Assembly (NCBI GenBank): GCA_964555675.1
Contig: CAZKTU010000291.1
Coordinates: 1 to 7,368, forward strand
Source: CAIWXH01 sp964555675
GTDB lineage: Bacteria; Chloroflexota; Chloroflexia; Chloroflexales; Chloroflexaceae
Length of the DNA stretch: 7,368 nt
Direction: 5' to 3'
A program made the position numbers and the translations under genes. Positions 1 through 4,392 of this stretch are shown here, piece after piece. The notes under the pieces are model-generated. The model saw nothing but the letters and a program-made list of their open reading frames with translations, did no database searches and was not told the origin of the DNA. Position 1 is the first letter of the stretch. The number at the start of each line of letters is the position of its first letter.

Positions 1-120
1 GCCGGTGGCGGGGGCGGTGGTGGCCGTGCCGCCCTGGCCCGCGCCGCCGCATGCTGCCAACAGTGTGGCGAGCAGCGTGATCAGCGCCAGCAGACTTCCA
101 TGTCGTACAGTGGCCTTCAT
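1..120 (-). CDS. Lipoprotein, N-terminal fragment (function unknown)
   Basis: The reverse strand reads a short basic N-terminus (MKATVRHG), a hydrophobic run of about 14 residues and then LLAAC, with the cysteine at residue 24. This is a classic lipobox, so the protein should be exported, cleaved by signal peptidase II and anchored by a lipid on Cys24. After the cysteine comes a low-complexity Gly/Ala/Thr/Pro stretch, the usual flexible tether of such proteins. Only 40 residues are inside the window and the gene runs off the left edge, so the mature domain is not visible. Many Gram-positive-type and Chloroflexota substrate-binding proteins of ABC transporters begin this way, but that assignment is a guess. 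Two adjacent ATG codons (at 123 and 120) are possible starts. The second was chosen because a GGAGG lies 7 bases ahead of it and only 4 ahead of the first. It follows the ArsR-type regulator gene on the same strand after 140 bases. Confidence 0.8.
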   Translation of the reverse strand, partial: MKATVRHGSLLALITLLATLLAACGGAGQGGTATTAPATG

Positions 121-127
121 CATTGAG

Positions 128-132
128 CCTCC
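128..132 (-). promoter_or_regulatory. Ribosome binding site of the lipoprotein gene
   Basis: The reverse strand shows GGAGG, a full core Shine-Dalgarno sequence. It lies 7 bases before the ATG at 120 and 4 bases before the ATG at 123, so it favours the downstream ATG. The 121-260 gap around it holds no promoter that I would defend. There is a weak 6-base inverted repeat GGCAAG/CTTGCC (198-203 and 222-227) of uncertain meaning. Confidence 0.7.
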
Positions 133-260
133 GTGAGCATCTTTCCGGGTTCCGGACTACCCCCGCGATGGGAATAGGTAGCCCTCCGCGTGCGAGCGGC
201 AAGTGTTACGGCTTTATCCAGCTTGCCCCGCGCCCGCGACCTGCGCGCCGGTCGTTGGCT

Positions 261-1220
261 CTACGGGGTGTTGCCGAGGGTGTAGGCGATACGCAGGACG
301 AGATCTTGTGGGTAGTTGCCGAAACGATGGCCGAAGAGGTTGATACCGCCTACGTGGGTAGCGTCGGGTTTGACCCCAATTCTCAGTGAGATAAACGGCT
401 TAGAGCCAAGCTGCAAGTTCTGTACCGTCACTGGCGAGGCCGTGGTCCCGTCGACTGAGGTCTCGCTGCCGGTGACCGTCCAGACTTTCATCAGGCCGAA
501 CTGTGTGTTGCGCGGCGTCCACCACTCGGGCGTCAGGCGCCCGCGCTCGCCCCCGAAGTCGCCCGGGCTCGTCCAGCTGCCCAGCTCGACGCCATTGACC
601 CAGGTCGTGATGTCCGAGGGCCAGTCGAGGTTGTAGAGCGGCGCCTCGGAGCAGGCCTCCATGCTCAGCTGTAGCGAGACGGGCCGGGCGCCGGCGGGCA
701 GCCTGTTCGGGAAGCGGTACTCGAGAAAGCCGTGGTGGAACCAGATCAGCTGGGCGTCGATGCGCCGTGGCTCGTAGAACGAGCGCGGGTCGTCCAGCAG
801 GCCGATCGGCCCCTCGGGGCCCAGGAGCCCGCAGGTCGGGGCCACCTGGCAGTCGACGAAGGCCCCGATCGGCATCTCCAGCTCGATGGCGTCGTCGCGG
901 GCCGGCTCGGCTACGGGCAGGTCGAGCACGACCCGGTCGATCATGCGCGCGCACACCTTGCGCAGCCCCCTACTGGCCGGCTCGAGCTCGGTGCGGATGA
1001 GGCCGGCCTCCTCAAGGACCTCGACGTGGGCCGCCGCGGTCGAGGTGGGGATCTCGAGGGCCAGGGCGATGTCGTTCACGCTGGCCATGCGGTTGGCGAG
1101 GTAGCGCAGGATCTTGACCCTGTTGGGCGCGTCGAGCGCCTTGAGCACACGCTCGAGCTGTTCGTCGTCGCTGCCGCCGTCGAGTTCGAGCACCCGTCGA
1201 ATCGGGCTGCCGTCGGCCAT
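261..1220 (-). CDS. ArsR-type winged-helix transcriptional regulator with C-terminal beta-rich domain (COG4189-like)
   Basis: A 319-residue protein. Residues about 22-100 form an ArsR-like winged helix: a helix with ALDAPNRVKILRYL, then the helix-turn-helix around residues 47-75 (SVNDIALALEIPTSTAAAHV, followed by LEEAGLI) and a short wing with basic residues. Residues about 112-315 are an unusually large, beta-rich, tryptophan-containing domain with blocks such as FVDCQVAPTCGL (Cys124, Cys130), DDPRSFYEPRRI and FLEYRFPN. I recall this two-domain layout from the COG4189 predicted regulators of Firmicutes and Chloroflexota. The latter domain looks like a ligand-sensing jelly roll, and some relatives sit beside glycoside hydrolase genes, so sugar sensing is an inference. 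Typical metal-sensing ArsR proteins are only about 100-120 residues and lack this domain. The ATG at 1220 has only a weak purine-rich RBS (AGAAAG). No in-frame start with better signals is close upstream. The gene has its own strong promoter and an operator-like repeat, which suggests autoregulation. Confidence 0.85.
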   Translation of the reverse strand: MADGSPIRRVLELDGGSDDEQLERVLKALDAPNRVKILRYLANRMASVNDIALALEIPTSTAAAHVEVLEEAGLIRTELEPASRGLRKVCARMIDRVVLDLPVAEPARDDAIELEMPIGAFVDCQVAPTCGLLGPEGPIGLLDDPRSFYEPRRIDAQLIWFHHGFLEYRFPNRLPAGARPVSLQLSMEACSEAPLYNLDWPSDITTWVNGVELGSWTSPGDFGGERGRLTPEWWTPRNTQFGLMKVWTVTGSETSVDGTTASPVTVQNLQLGSKPFISLRIGVKPDATHVGGINLFGHRFGNYPQDLVLRIAYTLGNTP

Positions 1221-1310
1221 AGCTTCGATGCTTTCTGCTAGCTTCTTTGGATGCGATGCCTGAGGAGGGGGTGTAAGCCGAGAAATTGGGGGGATGGGGT
1301 GGTACTCGGC

Positions 1311-1338
1311 ATTATATTCCCGAAAAACTGGATGTCAA
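1311..1338 (-). promoter_or_regulatory. Sigma70-type promoter of the ArsR-type regulator gene
   Basis: On the reverse strand TTGACA (1338-1333) and TATAAT (1316-1311) both match the consensus perfectly, with a 16-base spacer. The predicted start of transcription is near 1304, giving a leader of about 84 bases to the ATG at 1220. The island is AT-richer than its surroundings and lies just after the pnp terminator, so the regulator is transcribed independently of pnp. A GCCGAG/CTCGGC pair (1305-1310 and 1277-1282) flanks the start region and could be a second operator or chance. Confidence 0.85.
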
Positions 1339-1347
1339 GTGGGAAAT

Positions 1348-1364
1348 AACCAGAAGTGCTGGTT
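1348..1364. promoter_or_regulatory. Perfect inverted repeat upstream of the -35 box, candidate operator
   Basis: AACCAG-AAGTG-CTGGTT is a perfect 6+6 inverted repeat with a 5-base spacer. Its near edge is 9 bases upstream of the -35 hexamer of the regulator promoter. Weaker symmetry continues outward (AA/TT two bases beyond each arm). The size fits a dimeric winged-helix protein, so binding by the gene product itself is a reasonable inference. A position upstream of -35 could also suit an activator. Nothing in the sequence identifies the binding protein. Confidence 0.5.
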
Positions 1365-1384
1365 CATTTGGCCCGAGGCACAGC

Positions 1385-1419
1385 AAAACCCCCTCTTCCG
1401 CACCAGCGGAAGAGGGGGT
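1385..1419 (-). terminator. Intrinsic terminator of pnp
   Basis: A perfect 13-base-pair stem (1389-1401 with 1406-1418) closes a 4-base loop and can be extended by an A-T pair (1388/1419). On the reverse strand the GC-rich stem is followed directly by TTTT. It starts 26 bases after the pnp stop codon, where a factor-independent terminator would be expected. The T tract is short (four), so termination may be incomplete, but the stem is very strong. On the plus strand the hairpin lacks a T tract, so it is directional. Confidence 0.9.
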
Positions 1420-1444
1420 CGGGGGTCGTGAAGGGCGGGCGAGC

Positions 1445-3715
1445 CTACTCGCCGTCGCGGCGGCGCGGGCGGGGGCGGTCGCCGCCGTTGCGGGGCGGGC
1501 CGCCGCGGTCGCCGCCGCCGCTCCCGCCGCGGTCGCCGCCGCCACGGGGGCCGCGGTCGCGCGAGGCGCCGCCGCCGCCGGCGGCCCTGCGGTCATCGGG
1601 CGACTCGCCGGTGAGGATAGCGCGGCGGCTGAGGCTGATCTTGCCGCTGCTGGGGTCGACGCCGATCACCATGACGTTGATCTCGTCGCCGAGCTGCACC
1701 ACGTCCTCGACGTTCTCGACCCTGGTCTCGGCCAGCTCCGAGACGTGGACCATACCGTCCTTGCCGGGCAGGATGTTGACGAAGGCGCCGAAGGGCTTGA
1801 TGCTGACCACCTTGCCGAGGAAGATATCGCCGATCTTCGCCTCGCGGGTCAGGCCCTCGATCATGGCCACGGCGGCCTTGGCGGCCTCGCCGTCGACGGT
1901 GGTCACGAAGACGCGGCCATCGTCCTCGACGTCGATCTGGGCGCCGGTGGTATCGACGATACCGCGGATGTTCTTGCCGCCGGGGCCGATCAGGGCGCCG
2001 ATCTTCTCGACCGGGATCTGCAGGGTGAGGATGCGCGGCGCGTTGGGCGACATCTCCTCGCGGCCCTGGCTGATCACGGCGTTCATCTTGTCGAGGATGA
2101 AGAGCCGGCCCACGCGGGCCTGCTCGAAGGCCTTGCCCATGATCTCGTAGGTGATGCCGGTGGTCTTGATGTCCATCTGCAGGCCGGTGATGCCGGCGGT
2201 GGTGCCGGCCACCTTGAAGTCCATGTCGCCGAGGTTATCCTCGAGGCCCTGGATGTCGGTGAGCACCTGCCAGCGGCCATCGGGGTCGGTGATCAGGCCC
2301 ATGGCCACGCCGGCCACCGGGGCCTTGAGGGGCACGCCGGCGTCCATCATGCTCAGGCTCGAGCCGCAGACGCTGGCCATCGAGGACGAGCCGTTGGAGC
2401 TGAGCACCTCGGAGACCAGGCGCAGGGTGTAGGGGAACTCGCTCTGGGGCGGCAGCACGGGGATGAGCGAGCGCTCGGCCAGGGCGCCGTGGCCGATGTC
2501 GCGGCGGCGGGGCGAGCCGATGCGCCGGGCCTCGCCGGTGCTGTAGGGCGGGAAGTTATAGTGGTGGATGTAGCGCTTGGTCGTCTCGATCCCCAGGTCG
2601 TCGAGGCGCTGCTCGTCGCCGGGCGAGCCGAGGGTGGTGATCGTCAGGACCTGAGTCTGGCCGCGGGTGAACAGCCCCGAGCCGTGGACGCGCGGGATGA
2701 CCCCGACGTCGACGCTGATCGGGCGGATCTCCTGGGGCTTGCGGCCGTCGACGCGGATGCCCTCGTCGAGGATGGCGTCGCGGACCTCGGCCTTGAGCAG
2801 CTTCTCGAAGACCTTGGAGACCTCCTTGCTGCGGGCCGGGACCTCTTCCTCGGGCTCGTCGGCGGTGAAGTGGCTGATCACCTCGGCCTTCAGAGCAGCG
2901 GTGCGCTCGTCACGCTCCTGCTTGATCGGGCTGCGCACAGACTCGCGCAGGCGCTTGCCCATCCAGCCGCCGATCGTCTCCTCGAGCGAGGTATCGCTGG
3001 CGGGGGGCGTGAACTCGCGCTTGGGCTTGCCGCAGAGGCGCACCAGCTCTTCCTGGAGCTCGCAGAGCTGCTTGCAGACGGCGTGGCCCTCCATGACGGC
3101 CTGCAGCATCTCCTCCTCGGTCAGCTCGAAGGCCCCGGCCTCGACCATGAGCACGGCGTCGCGCGTGCCGGCGACCACCAGATCGAGCCGGCTATGCTCC
3201 ATGTCGCTCATGGGCGGGTTGGCCACCAGCTTGCCCTCGAGGTGGCCCATCTGCACCGCGCCGACCGGGCCCTTGAAGGGCAGGTCGCTGATCGCCAGGG
3301 CGGCCGAGGCGCCGATGATCGCCAGGGGGCCCGGGTCGTTCACCATGTCGATGGCGAAGGTCGTGATAATGACCTGCACCTCGTTCTGGTAGCCCTTGGG
3401 GAAGAGCGGGCGCAGGGGGCGGTCGGTGAGGCGGGCGGTGAGGATGGCGGTGGTGGTCGGGCGGCCCTCGCGCTTGAAGAAGTTGCCGGGGATCTTGCCG
3501 GCCGAGTACATCCGCTCTTCGTAGTCGACCGTCAGGGGGAAGAAGTCGACGCCCTCGCGGGGCTCTTTGGCGCCCACCACCGTCGCGAGGAGCACCGTGT
3601 CGCCGTAGCGCACCGTCACGGCGCCATCGGCCTGCTCGGCGAACCGGCCTGCCTCGAGGGTCAGGGTGCGGCCCGCGATCTCGGCGCTGACCGAGAACAC
3701 TTGTCGTTCTGTCAT
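1445..3715 (-). CDS. pnp: Polynucleotide phosphorylase (PNPase)
   Basis: PNPase is a trimeric 3'-to-5' exoribonuclease that uses phosphate to release nucleoside diphosphates, and it can also add tails. All family domains are present in 756 residues. The first RNase PH domain spans about 1-225 (GRPTTTAILTARLTDRPLRP near 85-104), followed by the helical linker to about 310. The second, catalytic RNase PH domain spans about 315-545. In it, IGHGALAERSL, the phosphate-binding NGSSSMASVCG (441-451) and LEDNLGDMDFKVAG are visible, with D493, D499 and K501 matching E. coli D486, D492 and K494. A KH domain with GPGGKNI (577-583) and an S1 domain (about 628-698) follow. The last 50 or so residues are a Gly/Arg/Asp tail. 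The ATG at 3715 is the first start after an in-frame TAG five codons upstream. GGAGG lies 13 bases ahead, which is rather far. It follows rpsO, as in many bacteria, across a structured 209-base spacer. Confidence 0.98.
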   Translation of the reverse strand: MTERQVFSVSAEIAGRTLTLEAGRFAEQADGAVTVRYGDTVLLATVVGAKEPREGVDFFPLTVDYEERMYSAGKIPGNFFKREGRPTTTAILTARLTDRPLRPLFPKGYQNEVQVIITTFAIDMVNDPGPLAIIGASAALAISDLPFKGPVGAVQMGHLEGKLVANPPMSDMEHSRLDLVVAGTRDAVLMVEAGAFELTEEEMLQAVMEGHAVCKQLCELQEELVRLCGKPKREFTPPASDTSLEETIGGWMGKRLRESVRSPIKQERDERTAALKAEVISHFTADEPEEEVPARSKEVSKVFEKLLKAEVRDAILDEGIRVDGRKPQEIRPISVDVGVIPRVHGSGLFTRGQTQVLTITTLGSPGDEQRLDDLGIETTKRYIHHYNFPPYSTGEARRIGSPRRRDIGHGALAERSLIPVLPPQSEFPYTLRLVSEVLSSNGSSSMASVCGSSLSMMDAGVPLKAPVAGVAMGLITDPDGRWQVLTDIQGLEDNLGDMDFKVAGTTAGITGLQMDIKTTGITYEIMGKAFEQARVGRLFILDKMNAVISQGREEMSPNAPRILTLQIPVEKIGALIGPGGKNIRGIVDTTGAQIDVEDDGRVFVTTVDGEAAKAAVAMIEGLTREAKIGDIFLGKVVSIKPFGAFVNILPGKDGMVHVSELAETRVENVEDVVQLGDEINVMVIGVDPSSGKISLSRRAILTGESPDDRRAAGGGGASRDRGPRGGGDRGGSGGGDRGGPPRNGGDRPRPRRRDGE
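1500..1543 (-). repeat. Direct repeat coding for the Gly-Arg tail of PNPase
   Basis: A 20-base sequence beginning CCGCCGCGGTCG occurs twice, exactly, at 1500-1519 and 1524-1543, a 24-base period. In frame this gives two copies of GGGDRGG eight residues apart. The surrounding tail continues the theme with RGPRGGGDRGG and NGGDRPRPRRR. It is a low-complexity coding repeat, so copy number could differ between strains by slippage. Confidence 0.85.
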
Positions 3716-3728
3716 AGGTCTCTAGATT

Positions 3729-3733
3729 CCTCC
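3729..3733 (-). promoter_or_regulatory. Distant Shine-Dalgarno of pnp
   Basis: GGAGG on the reverse strand ends 13 bases before the pnp ATG, longer than the usual 5-9. An in-frame TAG (codon ending five codons before the ATG) rules out an earlier start, and no better site lies between. A weaker AGAG sits 5 bases before the ATG. Translation initiation on pnp may therefore be modest or may depend on leader folding. Confidence 0.55.
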
Positions 3734-3760
3734 GTGCGTCCCACTTGGGATAGCATTGGC

Positions 3761-3845
3761 GCCGGAGTGTTGGGGTTCGGCACTGGAGATCGCCAGCGAC
3801 AGCTGACCCTGGCGCTCTCCAATCCCGAACCTCCGTCGCTCCGGC
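3761..3845 (-). promoter_or_regulatory. Long interrupted hairpin in the pnp leader
   Basis: Four nested complementary blocks can fold into one arm with 26 base pairs. These are 3761-3767 with 3839-3845 (GCCGGAG/CTCCGGC), 3774-3780 with 3825-3831 (GGTTCGG/CCGAACC), 3784-3789 with 3816-3821 (TGGAGA/TCTCCA) and 3791-3796 with 3809-3814 (CGCCAG/CTGGCG), closing a 12-base loop. Internal loops are small, 1x1, 3x3 and 6x7. The element starts immediately after the T6 tract of the rpsO terminator and ends about 45 bases before the pnp start. In E. coli a pnp leader stem-loop is cut by RNase III and then acted on by PNPase to repress its own synthesis. The same role here is inferred from position and shape only. 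Confidence 0.65.
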
Positions 3846-3898
3846 AAAAAAGCACAGGAGCACCGGCGATCACATATCGCCGGTGCTCCTGGTGTGCT
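3846..3898 (-). terminator. Intrinsic terminator between rpsO and pnp
   Basis: The arms 3855-3870 and 3876-3891 pair perfectly over 16 bases around a 5-base loop. AGCAC (3851-3855) can instead pair with GTGCT (3894-3898) to lengthen the base of the stem. On the reverse strand the hairpin leads into TTTTTT (3851-3846). It begins 26 bases after the rpsO stop. No convincing pnp promoter was seen downstream of it, so pnp is likely to be reached by partial read-through, which would set the S15-to-PNPase ratio. Confidence 0.88.
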
Positions 3899-3924
3899 CA
3901 CAACTGTGTGCCATCGGCGCTGGA

Positions 3925-4194
3925 TTAGCGGCGCAGGCCGAGCCGGTCGATCACGCTGCGATAGCGCTCCTTGTCGCGGCTCTGCAGATAGTTCAGCAGG
4001 CGGCGGCGGCGGCCCACCAGCTTCAGCAGACCACGCCGTGAGTGGTGGTCGTGAATGTGGGTCCGCAGGTGGTCGATCAACTGGTTGATTCGCTCGGTCA
4101 GCAGGGCTACCTGGACCTCGGGCGAGCCCGTGTCGTTGGTATGCACCTGGTAGTCGCCGATAACCTTGTTCTTCTCGTCTTTCTCGAGCGCCAT
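3925..4194 (-). CDS. rpsO: 30S ribosomal protein S15
   Basis: S15 binds the central domain of 16S rRNA early in small-subunit assembly and contributes to an intersubunit bridge. The product is 89 residues, the standard family length, and shows the hallmark blocks: DTGSPEVQ (21-28), the rRNA-contacting HIHDHHSRRGL (46-56) and GRRRRLLNYL (61-70), ending in a basic tail. The same frame stays open upstream to an ATG at 4263, but the residues added there do not resemble S15. They also start upstream of the predicted transcription start. The ATG at 4194 has a full AGGAGG Shine-Dalgarno 5 bases ahead and gives the canonical MALEKDEK start. The gene has its own promoter, is followed by a strong terminator and then by pnp, the usual partner. 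Confidence 0.98.
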   Translation of the reverse strand: MALEKDEKNKVIGDYQVHTNDTGSPEVQVALLTERINQLIDHLRTHIHDHHSRRGLLKLVGRRRRLLNYLQSRDKERYRSVIDRLGLRR

Positions 4195-4214
4195 GTGCTC
4201 CTCCTGGTAATCGC

Positions 4215-4245
4215 GCACGGGCCTGGCGCAGCCCGCCGTTCGTGC
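4215..4245 (-). promoter_or_regulatory. Possible hairpin in the rpsO leader
   Basis: The roughly 60-base rpsO leader contains GCACG/CGTGC arms (4241-4245 and 4215-4219) around a GC-rich centre that can itself fold (GGCG-GGCTG-CGCC on the reverse strand). It lies about 10 bases upstream of the Shine-Dalgarno. S15 represses its own mRNA in several bacterial groups through unrelated leader structures, so an autoregulatory element is plausible. High GC content alone makes such short pairings easy to find. Confidence 0.3.
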
Positions 4246-4261
4246 CCTTTTAGCGTGCGGC

Positions 4262-4291
4262 ATTATAACATATGTTGACAGAATGTGCCAA
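4262..4291 (-). promoter_or_regulatory. Sigma70-type promoter of rpsO
   Basis: The reverse strand has TTGGCA (4291-4286), five of six matches to the -35 consensus, and a perfect TATAAT (4267-4262), with an 18-base spacer. Transcription would begin near 4255, leaving about 60 bases of leader before the rpsO ATG. A 10-base palindrome, AACATATGTT (4267-4276), abuts the -10 box inside the spacer. The promoter is back to back with that of the plus-strand membrane protein, with 14 bases between the two -35 boxes. Confidence 0.8.
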
Positions 4292-4305
4292 AAGGCCCCT
4301 TGCGG

Positions 4306-4335
4306 TTGAAGCGAACCCGAGCACTGCGGTATAAT
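4306..4335 (+). promoter_or_regulatory. Sigma70-type promoter of the membrane-anchored protein gene
   Basis: TTGAAG (4306-4311, four of six consensus matches) and a perfect TATAAT (4330-4335) are separated by 18 bases. The predicted start is near 4342, about 50 bases before the ATG at 4393. This position means that the in-frame ATG at 4285 cannot be the start codon when this promoter is used. Confidence 0.7.
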
Positions 4336-4392
4336 TTTCCTAACCCTGACCCGAGGCGAATCGTGTCGACCCCCCCTGCCGAGAGGTTCTTC

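Noticed and set aside
198..227. GGCAAG/CTTGCC inverted repeat between the regulator and the lipoprotein gene
   Set aside because: Short arms, an 18-base loop and no T tract make it neither a clear terminator nor a clear operator.
121..260. Promoter for the lipoprotein gene
   Set aside because: TTGCCG followed by TACCTA-like bases was considered, but the -10 match is too poor to report.
1277..1310. GCCGAG/CTCGGC inverted repeat downstream of the regulator -10 box
   Set aside because: There are only six bases per arm with a 22-base gap, and one arm probably lies before the transcription start, so it cannot be an RNA hairpin. Kept only as a remark.
1440..1600. GC-rich short repeats as a CRISPR or mobile-element end
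   Set aside because: The repeats are in frame with pnp, code for a Gly-Arg tail and have no spacer structure or inverted termini.
1286..3928. An 880-residue open frame on the plus strand covering all of pnp
   Set aside because: It is antisense to a complete, motif-perfect PNPase and is rich in Ala/Gly/Asp/His/Leu with no recognisable domain. Such mirror frames arise from GC-rich third codon positions.
4195..4263. N-terminal extension of S15 starting at 4263
   Set aside because: The added residues are unlike any S15, the ATG at 4194 has a full Shine-Dalgarno, and 4263 lies inside the -10 box upstream of the predicted transcript start.
4285..4392. Start of the membrane protein gene at ATG 4285
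   Set aside because: It would place the start codon upstream of the promoter boxes at 4306-4335. The ATG at 4393 has a Shine-Dalgarno and gives a sensible N-terminus.
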